From: Bacteroides sp.
GTDB taxonomy: Bacteria; Bacteroidota; Bacteroidia; Bacteroidales; SM23-62
Direction: 5' to 3'
NCBI GenBank assembly: GCA_030667765.1
Contig: DAOUVF010000109.1
Location: 1-8,353, forward strand
Length of the DNA: 8,353 nt
Below are positions 1 to 7,698 of the stretch, one piece after another; position 1 is the first letter of the stretch, and each line of letters begins with the position of its first letter. Under the pieces are notes generated by a model that ran no database searches, was not told the origin of the DNA, and was given only the letters and a program-made list of their open reading frames with translations. Made by a program: the position numbers and the translations under genes.

Positions 1-489
1 AATTGTTGTACCGATAATTTCCAGGTCGAGATAATCCCTCACTACAATCAGCTGGGTATGGCCGCCGGAGACAAGGAGACAGAGGAATGGGAATGAAGGC
101 ATGCTGACATCCCTGTCCGGTTGTTTCAGAAAGTGAACCAGGATATGGGCCTGCAGGTGATTGACCTCTACCAGCGGAATGTCTCCTGCCAGGGCAAAAC
201 CCTTGGCAAAGGAACTCCCTACCAGCAATGACCCGAGGAGCCCGGGTCCCCTGGTAAAAGCCACAGCGGAGAGGTCCCGTGATTTAATCCCTGCCATTTT
301 CAAAGCCTGGTCCACGACGGGTACTATATTTTGCTGATGCGCCCTGGAAGCTAGCTCCGGGACGACCCCCCCGTACTTACGGTGCACTTCCTGGTCTGCC
401 ACTATATTTGACAACAGGACGCCATCCTGAACCACGGCTGCTGCCGTATCATCACATGAAGATTCTATTCCGAGAACAATTACTGGCAT
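1..489 (-). CDS. tsaD: tRNA N6-adenosine threonylcarbamoyltransferase TsaD, N-terminal part (cut by left window edge)
   Basis: TsaD transfers the threonylcarbamoyl group from threonylcarbamoyl-AMP to A37 of ANN-decoding tRNAs, working in the cytoplasm with TsaB and TsaE (family knowledge). Reading the reverse strand from the ATG at 489 gives 163 codons that stay open to base 1. The protein opens with MPVIVLGIESSCDDTAAAVV, the signature start of the Kae1/TsaD/Gcp family. It continues with VVPELASRAHQQNI, then FTRGPGLLGSLLVG near residues 79-92. VNHLQAH follows, whose H111 and H115 are the paired metal-binding histidines, at the same numbers as in E. coli. LLVSGGHTQL lies near 139-147. The family is about 330-345 residues long, so roughly half is missing off the left edge. 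It is transcribed divergently from tamB. I see no convincing promoter or Shine-Dalgarno for it in the 69-base gap. Identification is firm. Confidence 0.97.
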   Translation of the reverse strand, partial: MPVIVLGIESSCDDTAAAVVQDGVLLSNIVADQEVHRKYGGVVPELASRAHQQNIVPVVDQALKMAGIKSRDLSAVAFTRGPGLLGSLLVGSSFAKGFALAGDIPLVEVNHLQAHILVHFLKQPDRDVSMPSFPFLCLLVSGGHTQLIVVRDYLDLEIIGTTI

Positions 490-494
490 CTTAA

Positions 495-528
495 TTGCAA
501 GTAAATGAGGGTAGTTGAACTATTTTTG
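495..528 (+). promoter_or_regulatory. candidate Bacteroidota-type promoter for tamB
   Basis: TATTTTTG at 521-528 fits the Bacteroidota -7 consensus TAnnTTTG exactly. A TTG at 495-497 lies 23 bases upstream, at the long end of the usual spacing to the -33 element. Transcription would start around 534-537, leaving a leader of roughly 22-25 bases before the proposed tamB start at 559. The -33 match is minimal, so the call rests mainly on the -7 octamer and its place in a short divergent gap. Confidence 0.45.
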
Positions 529-548
529 TTAATTTCAGGATATTAATG

Positions 549-561
549 AGGTGAAATTATA
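549..561 (+). promoter_or_regulatory. ribosome-binding-like AGGTGA and non-canonical ATA start of tamB
   Basis: AGGTGA (549-554) is a reasonable Shine-Dalgarno variant, 4 bases before ATA at 559-561. Reading from ATA gives MKKLLKILVIIVLGIF, a textbook N-terminal signal anchor. The only conventional start nearby is GTG at 583, and it would discard both lysine-containing segments and start inside the hydrophobic stretch. The frame is closed by a TGA at 547-549, so no ATG, GTG or TTG lies between that stop and 583. This site therefore decides the tamB start. The ATA is either a rare start codon or an ATG with one altered base at 561. Confidence 0.5.
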
Positions 562-3500
562 AAAAAATTACTGAAAATACTGGTGATCATCGTGCTGGGA
601 ATTTTTGCCATTCCGGCAATGGCATTTATTATCCTTCAAAACAGCATGGTCCAGACATACCTCGCCAACAGGATCGCTACTACTATCTCTGAAAATTTAG
701 AGGCTGATTTTTCCATTGAATCATTGGACATGATACTATTCAACCGGGTAGTATTGAAGGAGGTTATGCTAAAGGACCAGTACCTGGATACCCTGCTCTA
801 TGCCCCCAGCATGATTGCTACCCTGAAAACTTTCAGTCCATCGACCAACAGGATTGAACTAAGCAGGCTTAAATTCAAGGATGCCACAATCAGGCTGTCA
901 ACCGACACTACCAAGACCATTAACCTGAAATTTATTACACAGGCCCTGAAAAAACCGCCTGATTCAACCAAAGTAAAATGGAAGGTTAGCATTCACAACA
1001 TTGACTTTGAGCAATCAAGATTCAAGTATGAAAACCACTTCAAACCCAGGGAACCGGATTACGGTGTGAATTTCACGGATATGGATTTTGCCGACATGGA
1101 TCTCCGGGTCAGGGACCTCAGGGTGGACTCCGGTACCGTTCAAATCCTGATCGAGCATCTGGATTTCAGGGATAAGAGCGGCTGTGTGATGCATGATCTT
1201 TCCGCGCTAATGAGTATCAACAGGGAATTCATGAAATTCAAGGATCTGCATATCATTTTAGATGATTCTGATATCAGGGCAGACAATCTGGATTTCATGT
1301 TCAATAGCTGGAAAGATTTTGGTAATAAGGGATTTCCATCCAAAGTAAAACTGAATTTCGAATTTTTGCCATCCATGATCAATATGGCGGATGCAGCCTA
1401 TTGGGCATCTTTCCTGCATGGGATTGATAAAACGGTTAACCTTACCGGGACCCTTCATGGCAAACTGAACAGCTTCAAGGGTGAAAATATCCTGCTGGAG
1501 TATGGCAATCATACCTTATTCAGCGGAAATTTTGACCTGAATGGCCTGCCGGACATCGAGGAAACATTCATGTATTTTGATATCCAGGAACTGACCACAA
1601 CAGTGGCTGATATCGAGTCCTTTCAAAAACCGGGAGAGCCCGGTGAAACAGTGGACCTTTCCGAGCGGCTATCCCAGCTTGGAGACATTACTTACCATGG
1701 AAAATTTGCAGGCTTCTACAACGACTTTGTCTCGTATGGCACCCTGATCACCGATGTCGGACAGCTTTCCACAGACCTGTCTATCCGGCCCGATTCCCTG
1801 GAGAATGTACATTTCAACGGAAAATTGAACACCGAGGACTTTGATCTTGCCAGGCTGACGGACCTGGGGGATATAGCAGGCAAGATGAGCATGAATGCAC
1901 AGGTAGAAGGCACAAGCTACCAGGGAGGATCCCTGGGCGCCCGCATGGACGGACATATTTCAAAGGTTGAGCTTAACAATTATGAATACCAGCATATAAA
2001 CTTTCAGGGCGACCTGTCGAACAGGAAATTCGACGGATCGTTTTCTGTCAGGGATCCCAATCTGCAGATGGAATTTTTTGGGAAGCTTGATATAAACGAC
2101 ACACTTCCCAGTTTTGACTTCACGGCAAACGTGGATAGGGCGAGGCTTTTCCCCCTGCACCTTGCAACCTCCGATCCGACTTATACCCTGTCCTGCTACC
2201 TGAGGGCGAATTTTATAGGATCTGACATTGATGAATTTGACGGGGAGATCAACCTGGTGAATTCCCTTTTTCAAAAGCAGGGCAAACAGATACAGATCTA
2301 CAATTTCAACCTCTATGCACAACACCGGCCTGACAGCAACCGCATGATCCTGGAATCTGACCTTGTCGATGCAGAGATCTATGGCCAGTATGAATTCGAG
2401 GATATCGGAAAAGCCACCGGCAGGCTGCTGGCCCATCACCTGCCTGCCTTCAGGGACATTATTAAGAAGAATCAAGACACAGAGGATGAAAGCTTCAACA
2501 ACTTCCGTTATGAGTTCCATTTAAAAAACACTTACCCCATTACAGATTTCTTCTTCCCGGAAATTGAGTTTGCCAGGGATTCGAAGATCTATGGGAATTA
2601 TAATCCTGCCATTTATGAGTTTAACCTGGAAGGGGATCTCCCCAGTTTCAAATATGCGGAGAATAAGTGGAACAACCTGAAAATCAGCCTTGTAACCAAT
2701 GATTCCACAGCCAATTTCCTGACCACATGCGAATCATTGGTTTCTGGTTCCGTGTTGAATATGGAGAATATCAGACTTAGCTGGAATATTAACAGCGACA
2801 GCCTCAATTATAGCCTGCTCTGGAAAAATAAAGACCAGGAGGACATTTCACTGGGTGACATCAGTGGACTTGCTTCCTTTATGTACCGGCCATCCTATCA
2901 AATCCCCAGGATTGATATACATTTAAATCCGGGCAAGATCTGTATCAAGGATACGATCTGGGACCTGGATCAATCGGGGATCACCATCGATACTTCATCA
3001 GTAGAGTTTCATAAACTCCGGGTCCGTCACAACACACAATCTCTTGCCGTCAATGGTAAACTTTCAAGACATGCCGCAGATGAACTGGATTTCTATTTTA
3101 CGGACCTGGATCTGGAACACCTGAACCTGATAACCAGTAAATCCGGATTGCAACTTGACGGAATCATGAATGGAACAACCACCATATCGGATGTATATAA
3201 CAATCCAATGTTCCTTTCAGATATCAGAATCAACCATCTGTTCATTAATAAAGAGGAACTGGGCAATGCTTTCATTCGTGCCAGGTGGATCAACCCCGAG
3301 CAGAAAATCCGTCTCGAAATGGAAGCCATGAGGGGAAATTTGAAGACCCTGGATATCAAGGGAGATTATTACCCTGATAACCGGAAGATCAATTTTAACC
3401 TGGCCCTTGACAAGCTGAAGCTAGAGATCTTTGAGCCTTACACCAGTGGAGTGATCACAGACCTCGACGGATTTGCAAGCGGACAATTACAACTCGGGGG

Positions 3501-5061
3501 TTTTACAGATAAACCCATGGTCAACGGTTCATTGAATATGCAAAAAACATCCTTCCGGGTGGAATACCTTCAGACCATTTACAGTTTTACAAATGAAATT
3601 ACAGTAAGGGACAACAACCTGATAATTAAAGATTTTGAGCTTTTTGATGAAACCGGGAACAGATCCGTAATGCAAGGTATTATTAAAAACCAGTATTTCC
3701 GGGATTTTGATTTTGATCTTAGTCTCAGGGCGGATAATTTCAATTTCATGGAGACCCGTGCAGTCCATAACCAGACCTTCTATGGTGACGCACGGGCGAG
3801 TGGCCTGATCAGGTTTATTGGCCAGCCCGGTAACCTGCGCCTCGTTGTTTCCGCTAAAACGGAAAAAGGCACACATATATTCATCCCTATCAACCAGGGA
3901 AGGGATCTTCAGGAAAATAATTTCATCACTTATATTCAGCCTGATTCACTGGTAGTGGAAGAAGAAGAGGTAGACCGGCAATATACAGTTGACCTGACCG
4001 GGCTAAGCCTTGATTTCGACCTGGAAGTTACCCGGGATGCAACTGTGGAGATTATTTTCGACCCCAAGGTTGGTGATATCATGTCGGCGAATGGATCCGG
4101 GAATATCCAGCTGACCGTAAATCCGCAAAATGATTTCGAAATATTCGGAGAATACATCATTGAACGCGGGGATTACCTCTTTACCCTCCAGAATATCATC
4201 AATAAAAGGCTGAGTGTTCAACGCGGAGGGAGGATCACCTGGAACGGGGATCCCACAGGGGCAGTGATCAATATGAGTGCCATATATGATACCAGGGCAG
4301 CACCTGGTGTACTGGTACCCGAACCCACGGAAAACCTGAAGAAACGCATGCCGGTTGAATGTCACCTGATCATGGAAGGCAACCTTCTCAACCCTTTGCT
4401 CAGTTTTGAAATTGAAATGCCTACCGCCGAGGAAGAAACAAGGAATGTGCTACGAAATGCCATCAGTACCGAGGAAGAACTTACCAAACAATTCTTATCT
4501 CTCCTGGTGATCAACAATTTCTCTGCCCCCAGTACTACCTCCGGGGGATCCGGCAATACGGGTGCCGGTATGGCCGGTGTCACTGCCAGCGAGCTTCTGT
4601 CAAACCAACTAAGCAACTGGCTGTCACAGATCAGCAACGACTTTGATATAGGTGTGAACTACCGGCCTGGGGATGAAATATCCAGCGACCAGGTTGAAGT
4701 GGCCCTCAGCACCCAGATATTTGATGACAGGGTATCCATCCATACCAATGTGGATGTTTCTGACAAGTCTTCAAATACAGCTGCCAATCAGCAGACTAAT
4801 ACGATAGCAGGGGACTTCGACGTGGATGTCAAGTTGACTGACAATGGGAAATTCCGCCTTAAGGCCTTCAACAGGTATAATTATGATCAACTCTATAAAA
4901 CTGCACCATATACCCAGGGAGTGGGATTTCTATACCGGGAGGACTTCAATAGTTTTGGAGAACTGGGTAGACGCTACATGAACGTTTTCAAGGGATCAAA
5001 AAAGAAAAAGAAAAACAAGGAGAAAAAAAATGTCAGTGATAACACAACTGATAGCGAATAA
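559..5061 (+). CDS. tamB: TamB-family translocation/assembly protein (AsmA-like, DUF490 C-terminal domain)
   Basis: TamB proteins are large inner-membrane-anchored periplasmic proteins whose beta-rich groove spans towards the outer membrane. They support outer-membrane homeostasis by phospholipid transport and, with an Omp85 partner, by outer-membrane protein assembly (family knowledge). From 559 the product has 1500 residues. It has a signal anchor at about 2-27 (KKLLK followed by a hydrophobic run), then an AsmA-like N-terminal region (ANRIATTISENLEADFSIES, near 35-54). A long beta-repeat body with recurring 'L.G.L.......D' segments follows. The conserved C-terminal TamB domain covers roughly 1095-1475 and includes FEIFGEYIIERGDYLFTLQN and a WNGDPTGAVINMSAIYDTRA segment. 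A short lysine-rich tail spans 1481-1490. The length is at the large end of the family and common in Bacteroidota. The conventional GTG at 583 gives 1492 residues but cuts the anchor. No TamA/TamL-type Omp85 gene is in the window. nhaD follows 62 bases later on the same strand. Confidence 0.93.
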   Translation: MKKLLKILVIIVLGIFAIPAMAFIILQNSMVQTYLANRIATTISENLEADFSIESLDMILFNRVVLKEVMLKDQYLDTLLYAPSMIATLKTFSPSTNRIELSRLKFKDATIRLSTDTTKTINLKFITQALKKPPDSTKVKWKVSIHNIDFEQSRFKYENHFKPREPDYGVNFTDMDFADMDLRVRDLRVDSGTVQILIEHLDFRDKSGCVMHDLSALMSINREFMKFKDLHIILDDSDIRADNLDFMFNSWKDFGNKGFPSKVKLNFEFLPSMINMADAAYWASFLHGIDKTVNLTGTLHGKLNSFKGENILLEYGNHTLFSGNFDLNGLPDIEETFMYFDIQELTTTVADIESFQKPGEPGETVDLSERLSQLGDITYHGKFAGFYNDFVSYGTLITDVGQLSTDLSIRPDSLENVHFNGKLNTEDFDLARLTDLGDIAGKMSMNAQVEGTSYQGGSLGARMDGHISKVELNNYEYQHINFQGDLSNRKFDGSFSVRDPNLQMEFFGKLDINDTLPSFDFTANVDRARLFPLHLATSDPTYTLSCYLRANFIGSDIDEFDGEINLVNSLFQKQGKQIQIYNFNLYAQHRPDSNRMILESDLVDAEIYGQYEFEDIGKATGRLLAHHLPAFRDIIKKNQDTEDESFNNFRYEFHLKNTYPITDFFFPEIEFARDSKIYGNYNPAIYEFNLEGDLPSFKYAENKWNNLKISLVTNDSTANFLTTCESLVSGSVLNMENIRLSWNINSDSLNYSLLWKNKDQEDISLGDISGLASFMYRPSYQIPRIDIHLNPGKICIKDTIWDLDQSGITIDTSSVEFHKLRVRHNTQSLAVNGKLSRHAADELDFYFTDLDLEHLNLITSKSGLQLDGIMNGTTTISDVYNNPMFLSDIRINHLFINKEELGNAFIRARWINPEQKIRLEMEAMRGNLKTLDIKGDYYPDNRKINFNLALDKLKLEIFEPYTSGVITDLDGFASGQLQLGGFTDKPMVNGSLNMQKTSFRVEYLQTIYSFTNEITVRDNNLIIKDFELFDETGNRSVMQGIIKNQYFRDFDFDLSLRADNFNFMETRAVHNQTFYGDARASGLIRFIGQPGNLRLVVSAKTEKGTHIFIPINQGRDLQENNFITYIQPDSLVVEEEEVDRQYTVDLTGLSLDFDLEVTRDATVEIIFDPKVGDIMSANGSGNIQLTVNPQNDFEIFGEYIIERGDYLFTLQNIINKRLSVQRGGRITWNGDPTGAVINMSAIYDTRAAPGVLVPEPTENLKKRMPVECHLIMEGNLLNPLLSFEIEMPTAEEETRNVLRNAISTEEELTKQFLSLLVINNFSAPSTTSGGSGNTGAGMAGVTASELLSNQLSNWLSQISNDFDIGVNYRPGDEISSDQVEVALSTQIFDDRVSIHTNVDVSDKSSNTAANQQTNTIAGDFDVDVKLTDNGKFRLKAFNRYNYDQLYKTAPYTQGVGFLYREDFNSFGELGRRYMNVFKGSKKKKKNKEKKNVSDNTTDSE

Positions 5062-5119
5062 GCTGATTTTCCTTTCCCCTTTTTTCCTATATTTGCATTT
5101 CTTAACCCCAAAAATCAGC
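5062..5119. repeat. 9-bp inverted repeat bracketing the tamB-nhaD gap
   Basis: GCTGATTTT at 5062-5070, immediately after the tamB stop, is perfectly complemented by AAAATCAGC at 5111-5119, just before the nhaD ATG. The loop is 40 bases and pyrimidine-rich on the plus strand. The arms flank the candidate -7 element at 5088-5095. The loop is too long and the stem too AT-rich for a confident intrinsic terminator. It could be a weak RNA structure in read-through transcripts, an operator, or chance. Confidence 0.3.
5088..5095 (+). promoter_or_regulatory. candidate -7 element of an nhaD promoter
   Basis: TATATTTG matches the Bacteroidota -7 consensus TAnnTTTG exactly and ends 28 bases before the nhaD ATG at 5124. 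I find no TTG at the expected -33 distance (about 5062-5068 reads GCTGATT), so only half of the promoter signature is present. It would let nhaD be transcribed independently of tamB. Confidence 0.35.
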
Positions 5120-5123
5120 AGCA

Positions 5124-6509
5124 ATGTTTGTCTTAATGGTCGTCGTTTTCGTTCTGGGTTACACTGCCATTGCCCTGGAACATCCCTAAAAAATTGATAA
5201 AGCAGCATCCGCCCTGCTGACCGGTGTCCTACTCTGGGCCATTTATATCCTGGCGGCTGACGCCATCCTTCCCAACAGTGACGCATTCAAGGAATTCATA
5301 CACGAACATCCGCATGAAAGCTATATTAATTTTATAGCACATCATGAGATCACTTTTCACCTTGGTGAGATCTCACAGATCCTGTTCTTTCTGCTGGGAG
5401 CAATGACCATAGTTGAAATGGTCGATTCGCATGAAGGTTTTAAACTGATCACCGATAAGATCAAAACGACCAACAAGATCAAATTGATGTGGATCCTCAG
5501 TGTGCTCACGTTTTTCATGTCAGCTGCCCTGGATAACCTTACCACAACCATTGTAATGGTGGCCCTGCTGAGAAAACTGATTGACAAACAGCAGGATCGC
5601 TGGTTCATGGCATCCATGGTAATACTGGCGGCAAACGCCGGTGGTGCCTGGTCTCCCATCGGGGATGTCACCACCATCATGCTCTGGATCGGCGGACAGG
5701 TGACCACCGGCAGGATAATAGTGGATGTGATCATTCCCAGCCTTGCCACCTTGATTGTGCCCCTGCTGATCGTGAGTTTCTTCTACCCCAAAGGCAACCT
5801 GGACAGACCGGCATTGAGTGATAAGGAACTGATGTCAAACGAATCCATCACAAACTTTGAACGCAGGCTGTTGCTGATCATGGGTGTAGCCGGACTCCTC
5901 TTCGTTCCTGTATTTAAAACGGTTACCCATCTTCCTCCATACCTGGGCATGCTATTCAGCCTCAGCATTATCTGGATCACCACCGAAATACTGCACCGAA
6001 GGCATGCCAAAGGGATGCGGGCACAGCTGCTGGTCTCCAGGGTACTTAAGAAAGTCGATACACCGACCGTACTTTTCTTCCTTGGGATCCTTACGGCTGT
6101 CAGCGCCCTCCAGTCCGCCGGGCATCTGGATCTGCTTGCAAAAACCCTGGATGGCATGAGTATCCCCGATGACCAAAAGATCTATGTCATCGACCTTATC
6201 ATCGGTTTACTCTCAGCTATCGTGGACAATGTACCACTGGTGGCAGGGGCCATGGGAATGTACGACATCGCCCCGGCAGGATCTACAGGATATGAGGCAT
6301 TTTTCATGGTAGACGGGCAGTTCTGGGAATTCCTAGCCTATACTGCAGGTACCGGTGGTAGCATCCTGATCATTGGTTCGGCCGCCGGTGTGGCAGCCAT
6401 GGGCATGGAGAATATCGACTTTATCTGGTACATGAAGCGCATCAGCCTTCTTGCCATCGCTGGCTACTTTGCCGGAGCAGCCGTTTATTACCTGATGTTC
6501 GCCTTATAA
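5124..6509 (+). CDS. nhaD: NhaD-type Na+/H+ antiporter, reading frame interrupted by TAA at codon 22 (pseudogene or base error)
   Basis: NhaD exports Na+ (and Li+) in exchange for H+ across the inner membrane and belongs to the ion transporter superfamily (family knowledge). The full-length frame would be 461 residues, usual for the family. Numbering from ATG 5124, it has a first membrane helix MFVLMVVVFVLGYTAIALEH (1-20), LFFLLGAMTIVEMVDSHEGF around 87-106 and LDNLTTT with D137-N138. NAGGAWSPIGDVTT follows, then AIVDNVPLVAGAMGM with D368-N369, and AGTGGSILIIGSAAG. The last helix ends in YYLMFAL. Codon 22 (5187-5189) is TAA, where relatives as I recall them have a hydrophobic residue in a HP-x-KI/V context. 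After it there are 71 sense codons without ATG, GTG or TTG until the ATG at 5403. Starting at 5403 would begin inside a helix and lose the first 93 residues, so it is an unlikely true start. Homology downstream is clean, with no other lesion. The cause is an early nonsense mutation, a sequencing error, or, least likely, read-through. Confidence 0.9.
5187..5189 (+). other. premature in-frame TAA stop in nhaD
   Basis: The codon sits between ...IALEHP and KIDKAASALLTGVLL, which together make a normal NhaD N-terminus. One substitution (TTA to TAA at 5188) would explain it without a frame change. TAA also ends tamB, nhaD and exbB in this window, so it is not a reassigned codon. Confidence 0.85.
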
Positions 6510-6511
6510 CA

Positions 6512-6539
6512 GGCTGTGCATAATTATTTTATAACAGCC
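6512..6539 (+). terminator. weak hairpin after nhaD
   Basis: GGCTGT (6512-6517) pairs with ACAGCC (6534-6539) across a 16-base AT-rich loop, 2 bases after the nhaD stop. There is no T-run directly after the stem, so it is a poor intrinsic terminator. It may only be a 3'-end structure. Confidence 0.2.
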
Positions 6540-6573
6540 AGTAATAAACCTGTCCCAATCCCGTTTTTATAAA

Positions 6574-6581
6574 TACCTTTA
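6574..6581 (+). promoter_or_regulatory. possible -7 element upstream of exbB
   Basis: TACCTTTA differs from TAnnTTTG only at the last base and ends 22 bases before the preferred exbB start. No TTG lies at the matching -33 distance. The 88-94 base gap after nhaD is the widest on the plus strand downstream of tamB, so a separate promoter for exbB-exbD-tonB is plausible. This site is only a weak candidate. Confidence 0.2.
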
Positions 6582-6593
6582 ACCGGATTAAAA

Positions 6594-6597
6594 AGGA
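6594..6597 (+). promoter_or_regulatory. AGGA ribosome-binding site deciding the exbB start
   Basis: AGGA lies 6 bases before the ATG at 6604 but directly abuts the ATG at 6598. The spacing favours 6604. Shine-Dalgarno use is generally weak in Bacteroidota, so this is not decisive. Confidence 0.4.
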
Positions 6598-6603
6598 ATG
6601 TAC

Positions 6604-7290
6604 ATGAATCTCTTGATATTCTTACAGGCCAGCGTTGCCGATACAGCTGCCGCTGATATGGCAGGTGAAATACGGATGTCTTACTGGGAACTTGCCATGA
6701 AGGGTGGCTGGGTAATGGTGCCCATCATCCTCTTGTCTGTGATCGCAGTTTATATTTTCTTCGAACGTTTTTTCGCCATCAAGAAAGCTTCACAGATCGA
6801 CACCAATTTTATGAACCGCATCCGGGATTATATTCATGACGGGAAAGTGGATAATGCGCTGACCCTCTGCCAATCCTATGTAAACCCTACAGCCAGGATG
6901 ATTGAAAAGGGGATACAACGTATTGGAAGGCCCCTGGAGGATATCAACGGTGCCATCGAGAACACGGGAAAGCTGGAGATCTATAAACTGGAGAAGGGTT
7001 TACCAACCCTGGCAACAGTCGCCGGCGGTGCCCCCATGATCGGGTTCCTGGGGACCGTAATGGGAATGATCCGGGCATTCTATGACATGTCCATGGCGGG
7101 CAATAATGTTGACATATCACTCCTGTCAAACGGGATCTATACGGCTTTGATCACTACTGTCGCGGGACTGATCGTCGGGATTGTGGCCTATTTTGCTTAT
7201 AATATCCTGGTAGCAAGGGTGGAGAAGGTGGTCAATAAGCTGGAGGCCAACACGACAGAGTTCCTGGACCTCCTGAACGAACCAGCATAA
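6604..7290 (+). CDS. exbB: MotA/TolQ/ExbB-family proton channel subunit ExbB
   Basis: ExbB forms the pentameric inner-membrane channel that, with ExbD, uses proton flow to energise TonB (family knowledge). From 6604 the protein has 228 residues, normal for the family; ATG 6598 would add two. It has a short N-terminal extension, then WVMVPIILLSVIAVYIFFERF (helix 1, about 36-55). A cytoplasmic domain of about 75 residues follows, containing a CQSYVNPTARMIEKGIQRIG segment. Helix 2 is about 133-160 with the conserved GFLGTVMGMIRAF, and helix 3 about 175-202 with TALITTVAGLIVGI. T151 and T184/T185 correspond to the pore-lining threonines of ExbB/TolQ channels. Seven bases separate its stop from exbD. 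The downstream tonB-like gene, and no tolA/pal/tolB, favour ExbB over TolQ; flagellar MotA is excluded by size and neighbours. Confidence 0.93.
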   Translation: MNLLIFLQASVADTAAADMAGEIRMSYWELAMKGGWVMVPIILLSVIAVYIFFERFFAIKKASQIDTNFMNRIRDYIHDGKVDNALTLCQSYVNPTARMIEKGIQRIGRPLEDINGAIENTGKLEIYKLEKGLPTLATVAGGAPMIGFLGTVMGMIRAFYDMSMAGNNVDISLLSNGIYTALITTVAGLIVGIVAYFAYNILVARVEKVVNKLEANTTEFLDLLNEPA

Positions 7291-7297
7291 AGACAAT

Positions 7298-7690
7298 ATG
7301 GCACTCAGTTCGAGAAATAAGGTAAGTGTCCAGTTCAGCATGTCCGGCATGACGGACATCGTGTTCCTTTTGCTGATCTTTTTCATGATCACATCCACGC
7401 TCATTGCACCCAATGCCCTGAAGCTTTTATTGCCGCAAAGCAAACACCAAACAACTGCCAATCCCATTACCACTGTTTCTATCACCCGTGATGCCCAGTT
7501 TTACATTGAAACCAAACGGGTCAGTGTTGCACAATTGGAGAGTGAACTTTATAACAGGTTGAAGGATGAGTCTGAACCCACGATTGCTTTGCACGTAGAC
7601 GAGAATGTTCCCATGAAAGAGGTCATCAAGGTAATGAATATTGCCAAGGACAACCGGTACAAGCTTATCCTGGCGACCTCACCCAGATAG
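7298..7690 (+). CDS. exbD: biopolymer transport protein ExbD (ExbD/TolR family)
   Basis: ExbD is the periplasm-facing partner of ExbB, and its single transmembrane helix carries the proton-relaying aspartate (family knowledge). The 130-residue product has a short cytoplasmic N-terminus (MALSSRNKVSVQFSMSG). The helix at about 18-38 follows, with the essential acidic residue visible as D20 in MTDIVFLLLIFFM. The periplasmic domain has the usual TVSITRDAQFYIE strand, an ALHVDENVPM segment and a VMNIAKDNRYKLILAT ending. Length is typical of the family. The gene starts 7 bases after the exbB stop and ends with TAG 8 bases before the tonB-like ATG, so the three are very probably co-transcribed and translationally close. 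Confidence 0.95.
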   Translation: MALSSRNKVSVQFSMSGMTDIVFLLLIFFMITSTLIAPNALKLLLPQSKHQTTANPITTVSITRDAQFYIETKRVSVAQLESELYNRLKDESEPTIALHVDENVPMKEVIKVMNIAKDNRYKLILATSPR

Positions 7691-7698
7691 CTTTCACT

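Noticed and set aside
546..554. Two-codon ATG-AGG-TGA mini-ORF just before the tamB start
   Set aside because: Such a short frame arises easily by chance. Nothing else suggests a leader peptide or translational coupling.
583..585. GTG as the tamB start
   Set aside because: It begins inside the hydrophobic anchor and drops the lysines encoded just upstream, so it is probably only the first conventional start codon in the frame.
1960..2520. Minus-strand open frame of 186 codons inside tamB
   Set aside because: It lies wholly opposite a clear, continuous TamB coding frame and has no recognisable domain. It is an antisense shadow.
4996..5286. Minus-strand open frame across the tamB-nhaD gap
   Set aside because: It overlaps both flanking genes antisense, and its hydrophobic end is only the reverse of the A-rich tamB tail. 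No homology is recognised.
5403..6509. A complete gene starting at ATG 5403
   Set aside because: The same frame upstream encodes the missing NhaD N-terminus, and 5403 lies within a membrane helix. It is the open remainder of nhaD.
6504..6537. Direct repeat TTATAACAG at 6504-6512 and 6529-6537
   Set aside because: It is a short AT-rich pair that starts within the nhaD stop region, with no element between the copies. It is not a target-site duplication.
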